Source of the DNA: Pleurodeles waltl
Taxonomy: Eukaryota; Chordata; Amphibia; Caudata; Salamandridae
Reading direction: 5' to 3'
Assembly (NCBI RefSeq): GCF_031143425.1
Contig: NC_090450.1
Coordinates: 166,835,486 to 166,899,485, forward strand
DNA length: 64,000 bases
Numbering within the stretch: the first letter of the stretch is position 1; each line of letters starts with the position of its first letter. Made by a program: the position numbers and the translations under genes. Below are positions 25,427 to 36,559 of the stretch, in pieces. Under the pieces are notes generated by a model. It had not been told where the DNA came from. It ran no database searches and saw only the letters and a program-made list of their open reading frames with translations.

Positions 25427-26745
25427 GGAGAACTGGACTCTGGTACATCAAATCTTTACTACTTTCAACCCCCTCCCTGCATGCCATCACATACCCCACC
25501 CTCACTCCCATCACACCACCACCTCCCACACACCCCTCATTCGCAACCCACCCATCACAGACCTGCATGGACACCCATCACCACAGCATGCACACCAGAG
25601 TCACCTAGCCCACAAAATAACTACTCACACACGGCAAAGCTCACAGGGCACTCACAACCATACAGGGCAACACACCCATGCACAAGATGCCACACGCAGA
25701 AACAATAACACTGCATTTACATCCCCACAGGTCCCACACACAACTTCACCGGAGAGGAGGTGCCAGCAACATCCAGTTCCCCCCCTCTGCCCCCAGAAGA
25801 GGCCAATAGTGATGATAACAGCTCTGGACGCCTGGAACTGGATGACCAACCTGGCCCATCAGGGACCTCCGGACAGTTGGGTACCCAGCCACAGTCCCAT
25901 ACCACCACAGAGCCTCCCCCCTCAGGAAACACCAGCACACCACCCACCCAGCGGGCCCATACCTCTGTCCCCAGGACACGTCAATGAGCAGTGTCTCCAC
26001 CACAACAGGGACCCCAGGCAACCCCACAAACACAGGATGATCAGGGACCTGGGGTCAGTGGCAGTGGGCACACGGTTCAGGGGACAGAGGCACAGGACAA
26101 CAGGGAAGCTGGGAGGACTGCTGTGTGACGGGGGAGGACAGGCCCAGGGAACCGACTCTCCAGGAGGCACTCACCAACATCCTGGGAGCATACCACCATT
26201 TCCAGGAGACGATGGGCCAGATACTGGCCAAACTGCAGGAGACCCAGTGGCTGCAGGAGGGACAGTACCTGGGGATCAGTGAGGACCCGAGGGACATCCA
26301 CCCACCCTGGTCACCATTGCAGGGGTGCTGGCAGGCATGGTCAACTCTATGAGGGAGGCAGTGGCACACCAATGGGCCCCTGACACTAGCCACACTGATG
26401 AATAGCCCTCCGCTGACGCTAGTGGACAGGAGGCCCCACCACAGGAACAGGCTAACAGCACCCCTCTCCCTGCAGAAGGAGAACCACCCCACAAACAGAC
26501 CCTGCGATCCAGGCAGAAGTCAGAGAACATTGCCAAGACCCCGCCGGGAAATAAGACTCTCCTGAATGTCACCCTTGTGTCCCACTCTGTCACCCTGTCC
26601 ACCTTGAACTGCCATTGCTCCACTTCATGTGCCCCCTTGGACAATGCACCTGTGATCCACATAGAATGGACTCTATCCTGGGCATTCCTCCACCATCACA
26701 CCAGCCCATTGCACATCTCCATTATATTTTCAGCAAGTAAATAAA
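25427..26745 (+). pseudogene. 5'-truncated Harbinger accessory (Myb/SANT-type) protein gene, terminal exon
   Basis: A polypyrimidine-like tract ending CCCCACAG at 25730 looks like a splice acceptor, and the exon starts at 25731. Its frame encodes an acidic, serine- and proline-rich linker (EEANSDDNSSG, then DDQPGPSGTSGQLG). After a frame change near 25990-26130 it encodes an amphipathic block with EPTLQEALTNILGAYHH, then QETMGQILAKLQETQ, which looks like a helical oligomerisation segment. The end is basic (LRSRQKSENIAK), and an AATAAA lies at 26740-26745. I recognise this as the C-terminal part of a Harbinger-encoded DNA-binding partner protein, from memory of newt repeats. The DNA-binding exon is missing because the LTR to the left abuts the intron. 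The neighbour on the right is the transposase, in convergent orientation. Confidence 0.55.
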
Positions 26746-27029
26746 CACCACTTTAAACAATACAAGTATGTAGTATGTGAAATGATTTAAGTATGTATTC
26801 CTTTCACAATCCGTAGACATTGCAAGTAGACTGTACAGTAATGTATACATAGGTATGACCTGTATTGTGCTGCAGTCAATACACCAGGAGCCAGAGTAGG
26901 GCACAAATCTGTGAATAGACATGTCAAAGGGTACAGTAAGTGACCATAGTAGTGTGAACAGCAGCCTACAAGTGACAATTTATAACACAAAACTGCTATG
27001 GAAGATGAAGGTAGTGTCTTACCTGTGTG

Positions 27030-28157
27030 TCACTGGAAGTACTGTCGAATGATAGATGTTCTGTTGTCCACATCCCCATCCTCTGCCTCCTCTTCGTCAC
27101 TGTCCACAGGCTCCACCGCTGCCACACGCCCATATCCAGCCTCATCCTCCTGCAGAAAAGGCACCTGGTGTCTCAAGGTAAGGTTATGCAACATGCCAAA
27201 ATGATCTGGCAGACCTTCTTGGGCGAGTAGCCCAGGGAACCACCTGTTAGATGGAGGCACTGAAACCTGGCCTTCAGGAAGCCAAAGGTACGCTCTATAA
27301 TTTGTTTTGTTCACCCATGTGCCTCATTGTAACGTTCCTCTGCCCTTGTTTTGGGATTCCTCACTGGGGTCAGCAGCCATGAGTGGTATGGGTAACCAGT
27401 GTCACCTGTAAATATCGAGGGATATCTGTTAGCCAGACACTCCCCCTTAGGACCAACCCCACACCCATACACCAACATACACTGGGTGGGGACCAGGGGC
27501 TCACCTATTAGCCACACCTGGTGCCTCTGGAGTTGAGCCATCACATATAGGATGCTGCTATTCCTCAGGATATAGGCATAATGCACAGATCCAGGATACT
27601 TTGCATTCACATGGGAGATGTACTGGTCTGCCAGGCACACTATCTGCACATTCACAGAGTGAAAGCTCTTTCGATTTCTGAACACCTGCTCATTTCTCCG
27701 GGGGGGAGGGACAAAGACAATGTGTACCATCAATTGCCCCAATAATGTTGGGGCTATGTCCCATTGCATAGAAATCAGCTTTCACTGTGGCCAAATCCTC
27801 CACCTGGGGAAAAACAATGTAGCTGTGCATGTGTTTAATCAGGGCTGACAACACTCTGGTCAGCACGTTTGAGAACATTGGCTGGGACATTCCTGCTGGC
27901 ATGGCCACTGTCACTTGGAAGGAGCCAGTTGCCAAGAAATGGAGCACAGATAGGACTTGTATAAGAGGGGGATCCCAGTGGGCTGACTGATTGTTGAGAT
28001 CCTGTCTGGCTCCAATTGGGCACACAGCTCTTGGATTGTGGCCGTATCAAATCTGTTGGTGAGGATTATGTGCCTGTCCTCCATTGTTGCCAAGTCCATC
28101 AGGGCCTGTACACAGGGGTATGTCTCCATCTCGTATTCATCCTCAGCAGTTGTACTC
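27030..28157 (-). pseudogene. PIF/Harbinger (HARBI1-like) DDE transposase pseudogene
   Basis: On the minus strand this is a Harbinger transposase, the nuclease that cuts at TIRs and inserts at TWA sites. The catalytic triad can be placed: D in IGAIDGTH (27729-27731), D in FTGDTGYP (27401-27403), and E in IIERTFGFLKARF (27293-27295). Upstream lies the helical N-terminal part (ATIQELCAQLEP, then LSVLHFLATGSFQVTVA, then MSQPMFSNVLTRVL). An acidic C-terminus (EPVDSDEEEAEDGDVD) ends at 27030. A minus-strand intron fits 27504-27406 (TAG then GTGAGC; TTACAG then GTGAC), and a likely acceptor CCCTAG at about 28158 begins the first visible exon. The copy is broken by at least three frame shifts (near 27950, 27700 and 27200) and a stop just before the E-motif block. 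Confidence 0.88.
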
Positions 28158-28593
28158 TAGGGGTCAAAACGAGGAGCATCTGGTCAGTTCTAATCATTTC
28201 CTCAATGTCCAATGCATTGCATGCTGTGACAAACAGTATCTTTGTTCCTAAAATGTGCTTACTTCGGCTGTGACTCAGTTAGGTGCCATGGCCTGCCACC
28301 CCCTGAAATGCCGGACGCCTGCCCTGTGTAGAGGGACAGGTGGAAATGAAGTAATGCCGCTGACGTTGTGCGCCGTTGCAGGAGGCGGTCGAGTACCACA
28401 GTGCAACTCCTCATTGGTTAACATTGGGCCCTATGGGTTACAGTGGCAAATGGTGATGTACGCCGGTGGTGACGGTACGCACCGCCACGGACGTGACTGC
28501 CATTTTCTATCTGTACACTCACTTTCTACCTGACCTTCAACAGGAGAGGACCTACACTGCAAGTGCTGCTGTGACCTGTGTCTGGGACCGCCT
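28158..28593. promoter_or_regulatory. Divergent intergenic region between Harbinger genes
   Basis: This stretch lies between the 5' side of the minus-strand transposase and the plus-strand Myb/SANT-like gene. It is GC-rich on the right (CGGTCGAG, then CGCCGGTGGTGACGG). It could hold promoters for both genes and the untranslated first exon. No TATA box is convincing, so the regulatory role is inference from position only. Confidence 0.3.
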
Positions 28594-30769
28594 ATGGCTC
28601 GTGTCACTGGGGAAAGGCCCCTACCTTCACTGCTGCAGAGTTGGAGAAACTGGTGGATGGGGTCCTACCCCAGTACCGATTGCTTTTTGGGCCTCCTGTA
28701 AGCACGATGCATGGGGCATGAATGCATGGTGTGATGTGTGTGAAGGCCTTGTGTAAGGGGGGTGGGGGAGGGGTTCAGGGCAGCGTGCAGTATGTATGGT
28801 GGTCAATGTATGTGCGTAAGGGGATGGGAGGGATATGATGGGCCATGGGTGTAACAGGCGGGACGGTATGACTGATCCCTTTTCCTATTTTCATTTTTCT
28901 GCAGGTCAGCGCCCATCAAAAAAGGGTATGTGGCATGCCATCACTAAGGACGTGTGGACCCTGCTGTCTACGGCAGGCGGAGCACCCACTGTCGCAAACA
29001 GTGGGAGGACCTGAGATGCTGGGCAAGGAAGATGGCAGAGGCCCAGCTGGGGATGGCCTCCCAACGAGGAAGGGGTGCCCGTCAAACCCTGACCTCCCTG
29101 ATGTTCTGCATACTGGCGGTGGCCTTTCCGGAGCTGAATGGGCACTTGAGGGCAATACAGCAGCCACAAAGAGGTGAGTACAGTTTCAAAATCTGTAAAT
29201 TGCGCGTGGTGGGGTGGTCTCCAGGATGTAGGCCTGTGGGTGCCCGTAGGCCAGGCCAGACATTGCAGGGTAGGTTCCATGTTGGGCAGGGGCTGATGCA
29301 CTCCACCCCAAACATGCTAGTGGGCATCTACTACTGGTCAGGGATCTGTGGGTCTCAGGTATGCTGATATTGGGGTTGGGTATTACTGTCCATGGCCTGG
29401 TGACTAGCAGTGTGAGTGGGAGTGCATCACCTAGTGTGTGGGGCTGCCCCCGGTATGTTGTGTATGCCAACGGTGGTGTTGTTGCTGGCATTAACCAAGT
29501 GTATCCTCTGTCTTCCCCCCCCCTTTTTGCTTTGTCACCCTGTCCTTGTGTGCATTAGTATCATCTGGCGGAGGAGCAGAGGCACCGGCGAATGAGGAAG
29601 CTGCATCCCACATGGCCCTGGAGGCTGAATACACCGACCGTGAGGGCACCAGTAGGAAGGAGGGAGATGGAAGCACCACGGCGGAGACAGGAGGGGACCG
29701 TTCTGACAGTGATACCTCCTCCGATGGAAGCTCCCTGCTGGTATCGAATAGCTCTGTGGCCAGCCCAAGTACATGTACAGCTGCCACCCACGGTACCAGC
29801 ACCTCCCTCCCAGCAGCCCTTCGGAGAGTTTCCCGTGCTCGCACACACAGGAGGGTGGGCATCTCCTTTGCCCCAGGCACCTCAGGCCCTGCCCCAGTTA
29901 GCCCCATTGCCCTGAGTGAGGAGGCTATTGACCTCCTGCAATCCATCTCTGGGCAGTCATCCATAGTGAATGCCACCCAGGGGCTGGCAGGGCATTTGCA
30001 ACATACAAATGCATTCCTGGAGAGCATTCACTCTGGCGTGGTTGCCCAACAGAGATCATTCCAGGCTCTGGCCTCCTGCCTGATGGCAGCCATTGTCCCT
30101 GTCTCTGGCCTCCCCCTCCAACTTCCTCTACCCAGTCCCATTCCCCTGAACCCCAACCTATCCCAAGCACACAATCAGACCAGCATGCACCCAAGACAAC
30201 ACAGAGGAGTGGCTCAGGCAAACACAAGCACCACACATCATCCACACATCATCCCACAGGCACTCATACAAACACCATCCAGATGCTGACATAATACATC
30301 CACTGCCTCCACTGTGTCCCTCTCCTCCTCGTCCACCTCCCTCCCGTCTCCACTCACACCTGCATGCATTACATCCTCATCCACTACCTCCATCATGCCT
30401 ATCACTACACACCCCTCACTGGCAGTCACCACCCCCACATCCAAGCACACGTCCCCTGTGTCCTCTCCTGCTGTGTCTGTGCCCCCTGTTCCCAAAGTAC
30501 ACAAACGCAAGCACCCACCCACCCAACAGCCATCCACCTCACAACAGCATCCAGCCCATTCACCTTCACCCAAACTCAGCAGACACACACCTCCTACAAC
30601 CACTCCCTTTTCCTCCACTCCCAAACCCTCTCCCTCCCCTGTGTCCCTAAGAAGCTTTTCCTCGCCACCCTTGACCTCTTCTCTACCCTACCCCCCCATC
30701 CTTCACTTTGGGCCAGGTTGTTCAGAACCCAGACCAGCACCTCAGCCACCCAATCCACGGCCACTGTAG
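28594..30769 (+). pseudogene. Spliced Harbinger Myb/SANT-like DNA-binding protein pseudogene
   Basis: Exon 1 spans 28594-28697: ATG at 28594, then LEKLVDGVLPQYRLLFG in a shifted frame, with donor GTAAGC. Exon 2 spans 28905-29173 (acceptor TTCTGCAG, donor GTGAGT). It encodes KKGMWHAITKDVWTL and, after a frame change near 28950, STHCRKQWEDLRCWARKM. That is the third-helix region of a Myb/SANT trihelix-like fold with conserved tryptophans. Exon 3 starts at 29559 after CATTAG. It encodes a Ser/Thr-rich linker, then LSEEAIDLLQSISGQSS, then a helical block (HTNAFLESIHSGVVAQQRS), and after 30289 a Pro/Ser/Thr-rich tail in a shifted frame ending near 30769. Such proteins help Harbinger transposases enter the nucleus and bind DNA. 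Exon 1 has a frame shift about ten codons after the ATG, so the copy is dead. Confidence 0.75.
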
Positions 30770-30836
30770 TTTGGCAGCTACTGCAGGGGTGAGCGGCTCC
30801 AAGGATACACCCATCCGCACTGGCAGTGTGCCTGCA

Positions 30837-31275
30837 CCAGCTGCCAAGGGCAAGGCCAAGGAACAACCACCAGCTGCCAAGGGCAAGAAGGGACCACCAG
30901 CTGCCAAGGCAAGGACGCACCACCAGCTGCCAAGGGCAAAGGGCCTGGTGCTGTGACAGGATCTGAGCACGAACCATGCCGCTTCGGCTGTTCACGGCTG
31001 CAGAGGAAGTGCTGGAGCTTCCCCCCCACCACTGGCAGCACCGCCACCAGCACCACCAGCAGCACCCCTGGCAGCAGCCTCAGTGGGCAGCTGTCCGAGG
31101 CTGCAGGGGAAGGGCCAGAGCCTCCCACACCACTGGCAGCACCGGCACGGCCACCAGCACCACTGGCAGCAGCCCCAGTAGGCAGCCGTCTGAGGATGCA
31201 GGGGAAGGGCTGGAGCCTTCTTCCACCACTGCCAGCACCGCCACCACTATGCAGCTGTCCCCACCGGTAGAATGA
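30837..31275 (+). repeat. GC-rich minisatellites in Harbinger 3' region
   Basis: CAGCTGCCAAGGGCAAG occurs about four times at roughly 30-bp spacing (30838-30948). Two ~100-bp units follow (about 31035-31255), each with a CACTGGCAGCA block, then GTGGGCAGC or GTAGGCAGC, then GCAGGGGAAGGGC. Some frames stay open through the units because their sequence is codon-like. They may be the diverged tail of the preceding protein gene. Confidence 0.6.
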
Positions 31276-31365
31276 CTGTAGTCCTGCCTCCATGGAGTGT
31301 CATGCATCCTGCCCACAGCAAATTTTGTGGATTTGACACCCAGGTGAGTCTGATCTTGCACTCCC

Positions 31366-31640
31366 TATGTGCTGCATCACAGGGCACAAAGCCCCCTCTA
31401 GAACCACTGTCAAAAGGCATCCACTCACCCCCTCCTTTCCAGGATGAAGCACATTGGGCACAAGGTCCCCTCCATAACCAGTGGAAGAAGGCATCCGCTC
31501 ACCCACCTCCTTGCAAGGATGAAGCACACTGGGCACAAAGGCCCCTCAGAACCAGTGGAAGAAAGCATCCACTCACCCCCTCCTTGCCAGGATAACGCAC
31601 ACTGAGGATAAAGTTCCCTCCAGAACCATTGGAGAAGCCA
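31366..31640. repeat. 74-bp tandem repeat, about 3.7 units
   Basis: Units start at 31420, 31494 and 31568 with TCCACTCACCC-type sequence. A partial unit precedes them and a remnant begins at 31641. Each unit contains GGATGAAGCACA (or a variant), GGGCACAA, CCCCTC and ACCAGTGGAAGAA. The regular 74, 74, 73 spacing shows recent tandem duplication. Confidence 0.85.
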
Positions 31641-32439
31641 TCCACTTGAGAGACTGCGGCCTTGCACTCTTCAGGACTAAGCAGGGGGCATGTAGTCCCC
31701 CTCCAGGAGCAGTGGTGTTGTACCATTTTCCAGCTGAGGTGCCCCCCTTCCCCTTCCACCTGAGGTGCCTGTATATGTTTGACCTGATGCCCTAGCAGTG
31801 TTCTCTCTGTATTGAGGCAGGAGTCAAGTGGGGCCTTGGCCTATGTGATATGGCCCTATGGCCCACGGACATTATGGACTGGGCAGTGTCCTTCCATTTG
31901 TATATATGTAAATACTGTTTTGATTTTGAAGCATGATTTTCTAGTATTTTATCTTATTACAATCACTCAATTCCTATTGTTCTTGCATTATTCCTAAGGG
32001 GTACGAGGTGGATATGTAATGTTGCATCTGTTTGTGTGTATGGTGGTGGGGGTTGGAGTGTTGCATGTGAGTGTCACACTTTTTCCTCCCCCTCCCCTGT
32101 GTGCTAGACGTCAGTACTCACTGTGGTCGTTGCTAGCGTTTGTATTCCTGGTGTAGGAGGAGGTAGACCAGCATAGGGAACATCTGCAGTTCGGGCTCCA
32201 TGGTGTTGTGGGCTTCATCACCTCTGGACTCTCTTCCTTGAGTGTCCAGAGGTGAGCCGTTTCCCTTCTGTGTACTGTTTCTGCCGTGCTTTTGAATGCG
32301 TTGGTACCGCCCCCGAAAAGGTGGCGGATTGGTGTGTCATAATACAGGGAGCCTTGTCTTCCGCCTGGCTGCTGGTGGTTACTGCTGCGGTGCTTGTTGC
32401 TACCACCATGGAGCTCAGTGTGTTAAAGTGGCTGTCTGT
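31641..32439. other. Harbinger 3' non-coding region
   Basis: No coding motif. The position between the tandem repeat and the Harbinger terminus makes this the likely 3' untranslated or non-coding part of the same element. Confidence 0.45.
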
Positions 32440-32545
32440 GTTGGCGGTTTCCGCCATGGTCATAATTCCATTTTTTTTTACTGCCAGCCTGTTGGTGGTA
32501 TTACCGCCGCTTTATCACCGACCGCCAGGACTGTAATGAGAGCCC
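32440..32545. mobile_element. Harbinger right terminus (TIR and subterminal hairpin region)
   Basis: The reverse complement of the end reads GGGCTCTCATTACAGTCCTG then GCGG. This parallels the MITE termini in this window (GGCCCTCATTCCGAC and CCTGGCGG). The adjacent ACTGCCAGCCTGTTGGTGG matches the MITE subterminal ACCGCCGGCCTGTCGGCGG. The partner left TIR was not found, and the left side of the locus abuts an LTR at 25426. Confidence 0.65.
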
Positions 32546-33857
32546 ATGTTTATTGTGGTCTCACCAGTTGTCCCTCTTCAATTTTGCTACAGTGTGTATT
32601 TGTACCACCTATATATTTCACAAAAATAGGTGATTGCCAGGAGCAGAGCTGTGCTTTGACTGGGCTACGACAAAAATACAACGTGGGCAATATCTTTAAG
32701 CAGTGCCTTTAGACTGAAAAGGACCACTTCCAGCACAAATCTTATCCTTCTCTGAAAGCAGACAGCCTTGCACTATGGTGCAAGAGTGTCTGCATTGGCA
32801 CATGGCAGCCAAAAGTGCACCAGTGCAGGGATAGAGTAGAATGTCACATCTTAGTAAATATGGTGTTTTGTCCTCTCCCATTCACAAAACACAGAGCAGC
32901 AACTTTACTAGCTGCTCTGCATTTCATGACTTCTCTGTAAATCTGGGCCTAAGTTATCCTACGGTAAAATGTTTGACTAAGATATCCCGTTTAGTAAATA
33001 CAATCTCTGATCCATCATGGACGGCATGAAATCACACCTAGCTCTTGGCCAAAAGTGAAATACTTTTTTTAATTGTGAATCATTTTTTCTAGTTTCTTTT
33101 TGCTTAAAAAAAAATCTTACCTCCTGTTTCCCTTGTATATAGTTTTGATCATTTTTATGCCTTTTTGCTTTTATTCTATGTGTTTAAATTGGTTGATTTT
33201 CAAATGTTACTGTATGTTTTCTTGATTTTAAAATTGTTGGCACTACTTGAACTGAACACACACTTCTCTGGGGATTGTCTGCTCTTTGGGCCATAGCTCT
33301 CAAGGGGTGAGCAGAGATTATTTAATGACTGTCTTGGCCCAAACAGGTTGCGCTTTTGTAAGCTGCATTGGTGACCACATTCCCAGTAAATAACAATTTC
33401 TGACAAATAGTATAGAAAGAAGTGTCCTGGAAAGAGGGAGAATAGGAATGTGAAAGCCTACTACCCTTTATCCTGATGAGAAGAGGATGAGAACTGACAT
33501 CTGCAGGTGGTACATCCTTATGATAGTTCACCGCTAATGCTGATTCTATTGGGAGATCTACTAAACACACATGGTTTTGTGCACTTATGGCTGACCATAC
33601 AGGGATAACTAATAGCAATATTAGCTACTTAAACCTTGTACTATTTTTCACAGAGACAACCAGGAAGGAGCTGCAGTACCTGCACTGCTGTTGTTGATTT
33701 CACATAGATGTCTAGAAACAACCAGTCAAACTACACCCCTGTGCTATCTTTGCAATGATAACTAAGAATGATTTGTAATACTGAATCCTTTCTGCCTACT
33801 TCATTGGGTCATTCAACAATAGCCTGTGCTACTGGACCGCTAGTCCAGGGGGGCATG
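32546..33857. other. No recognisable feature
   Basis: Short open frames only. I recognise no family motif or TIR. Confidence 0.35.
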
Positions 33858-35000
33858 TGTTACAAATTGTGTTACTGGTTGAAGGCGGTGAAACCCTATT
33901 CGAGCAGAAAGCACAATCCTTGTCCCGGTGAGGCACAAACAACCCCAAATAACCTGTGCTCAATCCTTTGTTCACTTGGCAGAAATCAATCAGGCTTAAC
34001 GTAGAGGATATGTATAAAGTATTTATTCAGCACTTTAAGTAGGACAGGTGTCGCAGATGGTAGTCGCTCTAGCATGAAGATCCTGTTGCCTTCGTGGGCA
34101 GTCGGGCTCGAGCTTTCCATTGGTGCTCCCCATGAGCACCAGTGGAAACTTACACTGTAGTGTAAAGGATTGGCTGACACTACTTCGCGTTGACAGACAG
34201 GGCGAGCAACAATGAGCACCAACATGCCCATTCATGAAGAGCCCAGCACTTCAATTTGTCTCTGCTAAGGCCAAACCAAGGATACAGAACCTTGGGGGTC
34301 AGGGGCTAACTCCAGCTGGATCCGGGTGCTAGTTCAGATGGTTAGGAGCCTGTGATGACCCTGTGGCTTTTAATAGAAGGCCAGCAGACTAGCCCTTCAA
34401 GTCTGTCTGGGAGTCCTGGGTTCAGGTGCAGGTCCAATCCCTCTGACTTCGGCAGGAGGGAAGCGGGGCAGAAATCCTGGAAAGTAGTAGTCCAGCAGAG
34501 CAGCAGCCCAGCAGAGAGGTTCCTTTCAGCAACACAGCAGTCCTTTTTCCTGGCAGAGTTTCCTCAGGTCCAGAAGTGTACGGAAGAGTTGATATCAGAG
34601 GTCCAATATTTATACCAGGTGCCTTCTTTGAAGTGGGAAAAGCTACTAGAGATTTTCTTTTGATTTACACAGGTTTCCTGCCTCTCCGTTGCTCCAGACT
34701 AATCACAGAGGATATGCAGCCCTTTGTAAGGCAGAATACAACCTGTGTAATTAGGGCTGTACCCAGCACTGCCCTTCTATCCTGCCAGTGACAGCTGATC
34801 CAGGCACACCTAAGCCCTCTATTGATTGAGGCTGTTTAGGAGAAATATGCACAGCTCAACTGTCAGGTAGACCAAGCCATGTGACTCAGACAGGCAGCAG
34901 GCACTAAATGACCAAAGCAGGAAAATGCCAATGTTCTTAAAGTGGCATTTTCAAATTTGTAATTTAATACCCCACTTTAATATGAGAGGATATTTTGTTA
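33858..35000 (-). mobile_element. LTR fragment, minus orientation
   Basis: The left border TGTTACAAATTGTGTTACTGG parallels TGTTGGAAAATGGGTTATTGG at 39264 and 45106. Read on the minus strand, a TATA box (GGTATAAATATTGG, around 34608) follows CCCACTTCAAAGAAGGC. The plus-oriented LTR at 7200 has the same arrangement (CACTTCAAAGGCACC, then GGGTATAGG). The right edge is diffuse and runs into the LINE that follows, so the LTR is truncated. Confidence 0.6.
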
Positions 35001-35099
35001 TAAATCCATACACCAAAGATGAATATGACACAGCTTATTAAATGTAATATGGTATGCTCAATGTGATCGTACAGGAGAAGTTGGCCTTGCAGTAGTCAA

Positions 35100-35980
35100 A
35101 AATGAATTTAAGACTCCATCTCTGCCCTCCAGGTAGACAGTTCCTCCCCGGATCCACTTTGCGATCCAGTACGTATTGCTGGGATTATCACTGCAAAGAG
35201 GTCCTCTGTGAATTCCATTGTAAATGCCCCCCCCCCCCCCAGGCAGGCCAAGATCAGCAGAACTTACAAGCCAGACACCCGTCTCTGGAGCATAGAGACA
35301 AGGCAAGCACTAGTGTCCCCGCTGAAAATCTGCTCCTTCAGATTCTAAGTGAACTCAAAACTTTGAAAGTCTCGCAAGAAGATGAAAACCAGAGAACAGA
35401 ATCACAATTAAATTTCATCTGTAGTAATATACAGCAACTCAGCTCACATATCAAAGAGGTGGAGCAGCGAGTATCCAATCTAGAAGATGCACGTTCTTCT
35501 TTGGAGCAGTCAGTGGCAAAATGTCAAGCAGATCTTTTAGCCTTACAGATTCGGCTGGATGACGCTGAGAACCGCTCACGAAGATCTAATCTGAGATTTA
35601 TGGGAGTCCAGGGAGGACGTGAGAATGGGAAGACTGTCACAGACCTATTCACTGATCTTATTTCACATCATGTTCTTTCAGAACCGACAGATAAACATTT
35701 AGATCTTAGTATCATGTGAGCCCATCAGGTCCCCACAGTACAGTCACCTAACACAAAATGCCCTCAAACTATTCTTGTGAACTTCGGCGACTTTCGCATT
35801 AAGGGACGTATTCCTCAGCAAGCAATCAAGAGTAAATTACACCAGATCCCTGGTGATTATGCTTTAAAAGTTTTCTCAGATATGTCAGTAGCTGCTGCAC
35901 ATCGCAGGAGAGAATTGAAGGGGATGATCCCCCACATTTCAGAAAGCCGGTGCTCCAGCAGGCCTTGCGCAACAATCTAA
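35100..35980 (+). pseudogene. L1/Tx1-like LINE ORF1 (coiled coil plus RRM)
   Basis: The frame from 35102 to 35719 carries a long heptad-rich coiled coil (IQQLSSHIKEVEQRVSNLE, then QIRLDDAENRSRRSNLRFMG). This is the L1 ORF1p signature, where ENRSRRxNLR starts the RRM-like RNA-binding domain. After a stop at 35719, a shifted frame at 35777-35980 gives NFGDFRIKGRI and FSDMSVAAAHRRREL, matching the C-terminal ORF1p domain. ORF1p trimers coat LINE RNA. The upstream Met at 35102 is doubtful because a C-homopolymer near 35229-35239 may have shifted the frame, and the true start may be lost. Confidence 0.8.
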
Positions 35981-36559
35981 GCTTTAAGTTTTTTTTCAGG
36001 GACATTCAAATCTAGTTCATGCAGTCGACACTGCTAAGACTCTTTTGCATCCAATTCAAAACTTTGATCGATCAAGTCGAAGGGGGAAAGCGGGAGGGAA
36101 AAAAAACATTAAAAAGAAAGGGAATGAAAGGAGGGGTTTTCACTTTGCAATGAGAGGGGTGAATTTATTTGGGAATTGGAGATTCCGTAGAGAGTGAACA
36201 CAGCGCTTCATGTTTAGGCACTTACATTTCAGTCCCTTTGCTGTCTATGGCAACCAGGTGCTATGTCAAGGCACCCAATTAGAGAAGGAAGGGCTCATGG
36301 GGTGGGGGGGTGGTCCCGGATCACTCAGACGGGAGGGCCCCAGGTGTTGGCCACCCAAGGGGGGGGTTCATGAAGATGGGTAGGGGACAGTAAGGGGTAC
36401 AAGATCATTTTTTACCACACTAAAGTAGTTATGCATAATGTAGGATGACTAGGTCTACAGTGCAGATTACACCATCTGATGCAGGCCAAGGCCAAAACTT
36501 TTTGGCAGTTTTAGATCACTCAACATTGAGGAAATCTATTATAAGAATCCAATGGCAAG

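Noticed and set aside
25305..26282. A 325-codon plus-strand open frame
   Set aside because: It starts inside the LTR, crosses the LTR border and an intron-like stretch, and runs in the wrong frame through the Harbinger exon. Composition explains it.
29491..30027. A 178-codon minus-strand open frame
   Set aside because: It is antisense to exon 3 of the Myb/SANT-like gene, which has splice sites and a recognisable layout on the plus strand.
31366..31640. Possible CRISPR-like array (regular repeats)
   Set aside because: The 74-bp units are contiguous tandem repeats without unique spacers, and the DNA is eukaryotic.
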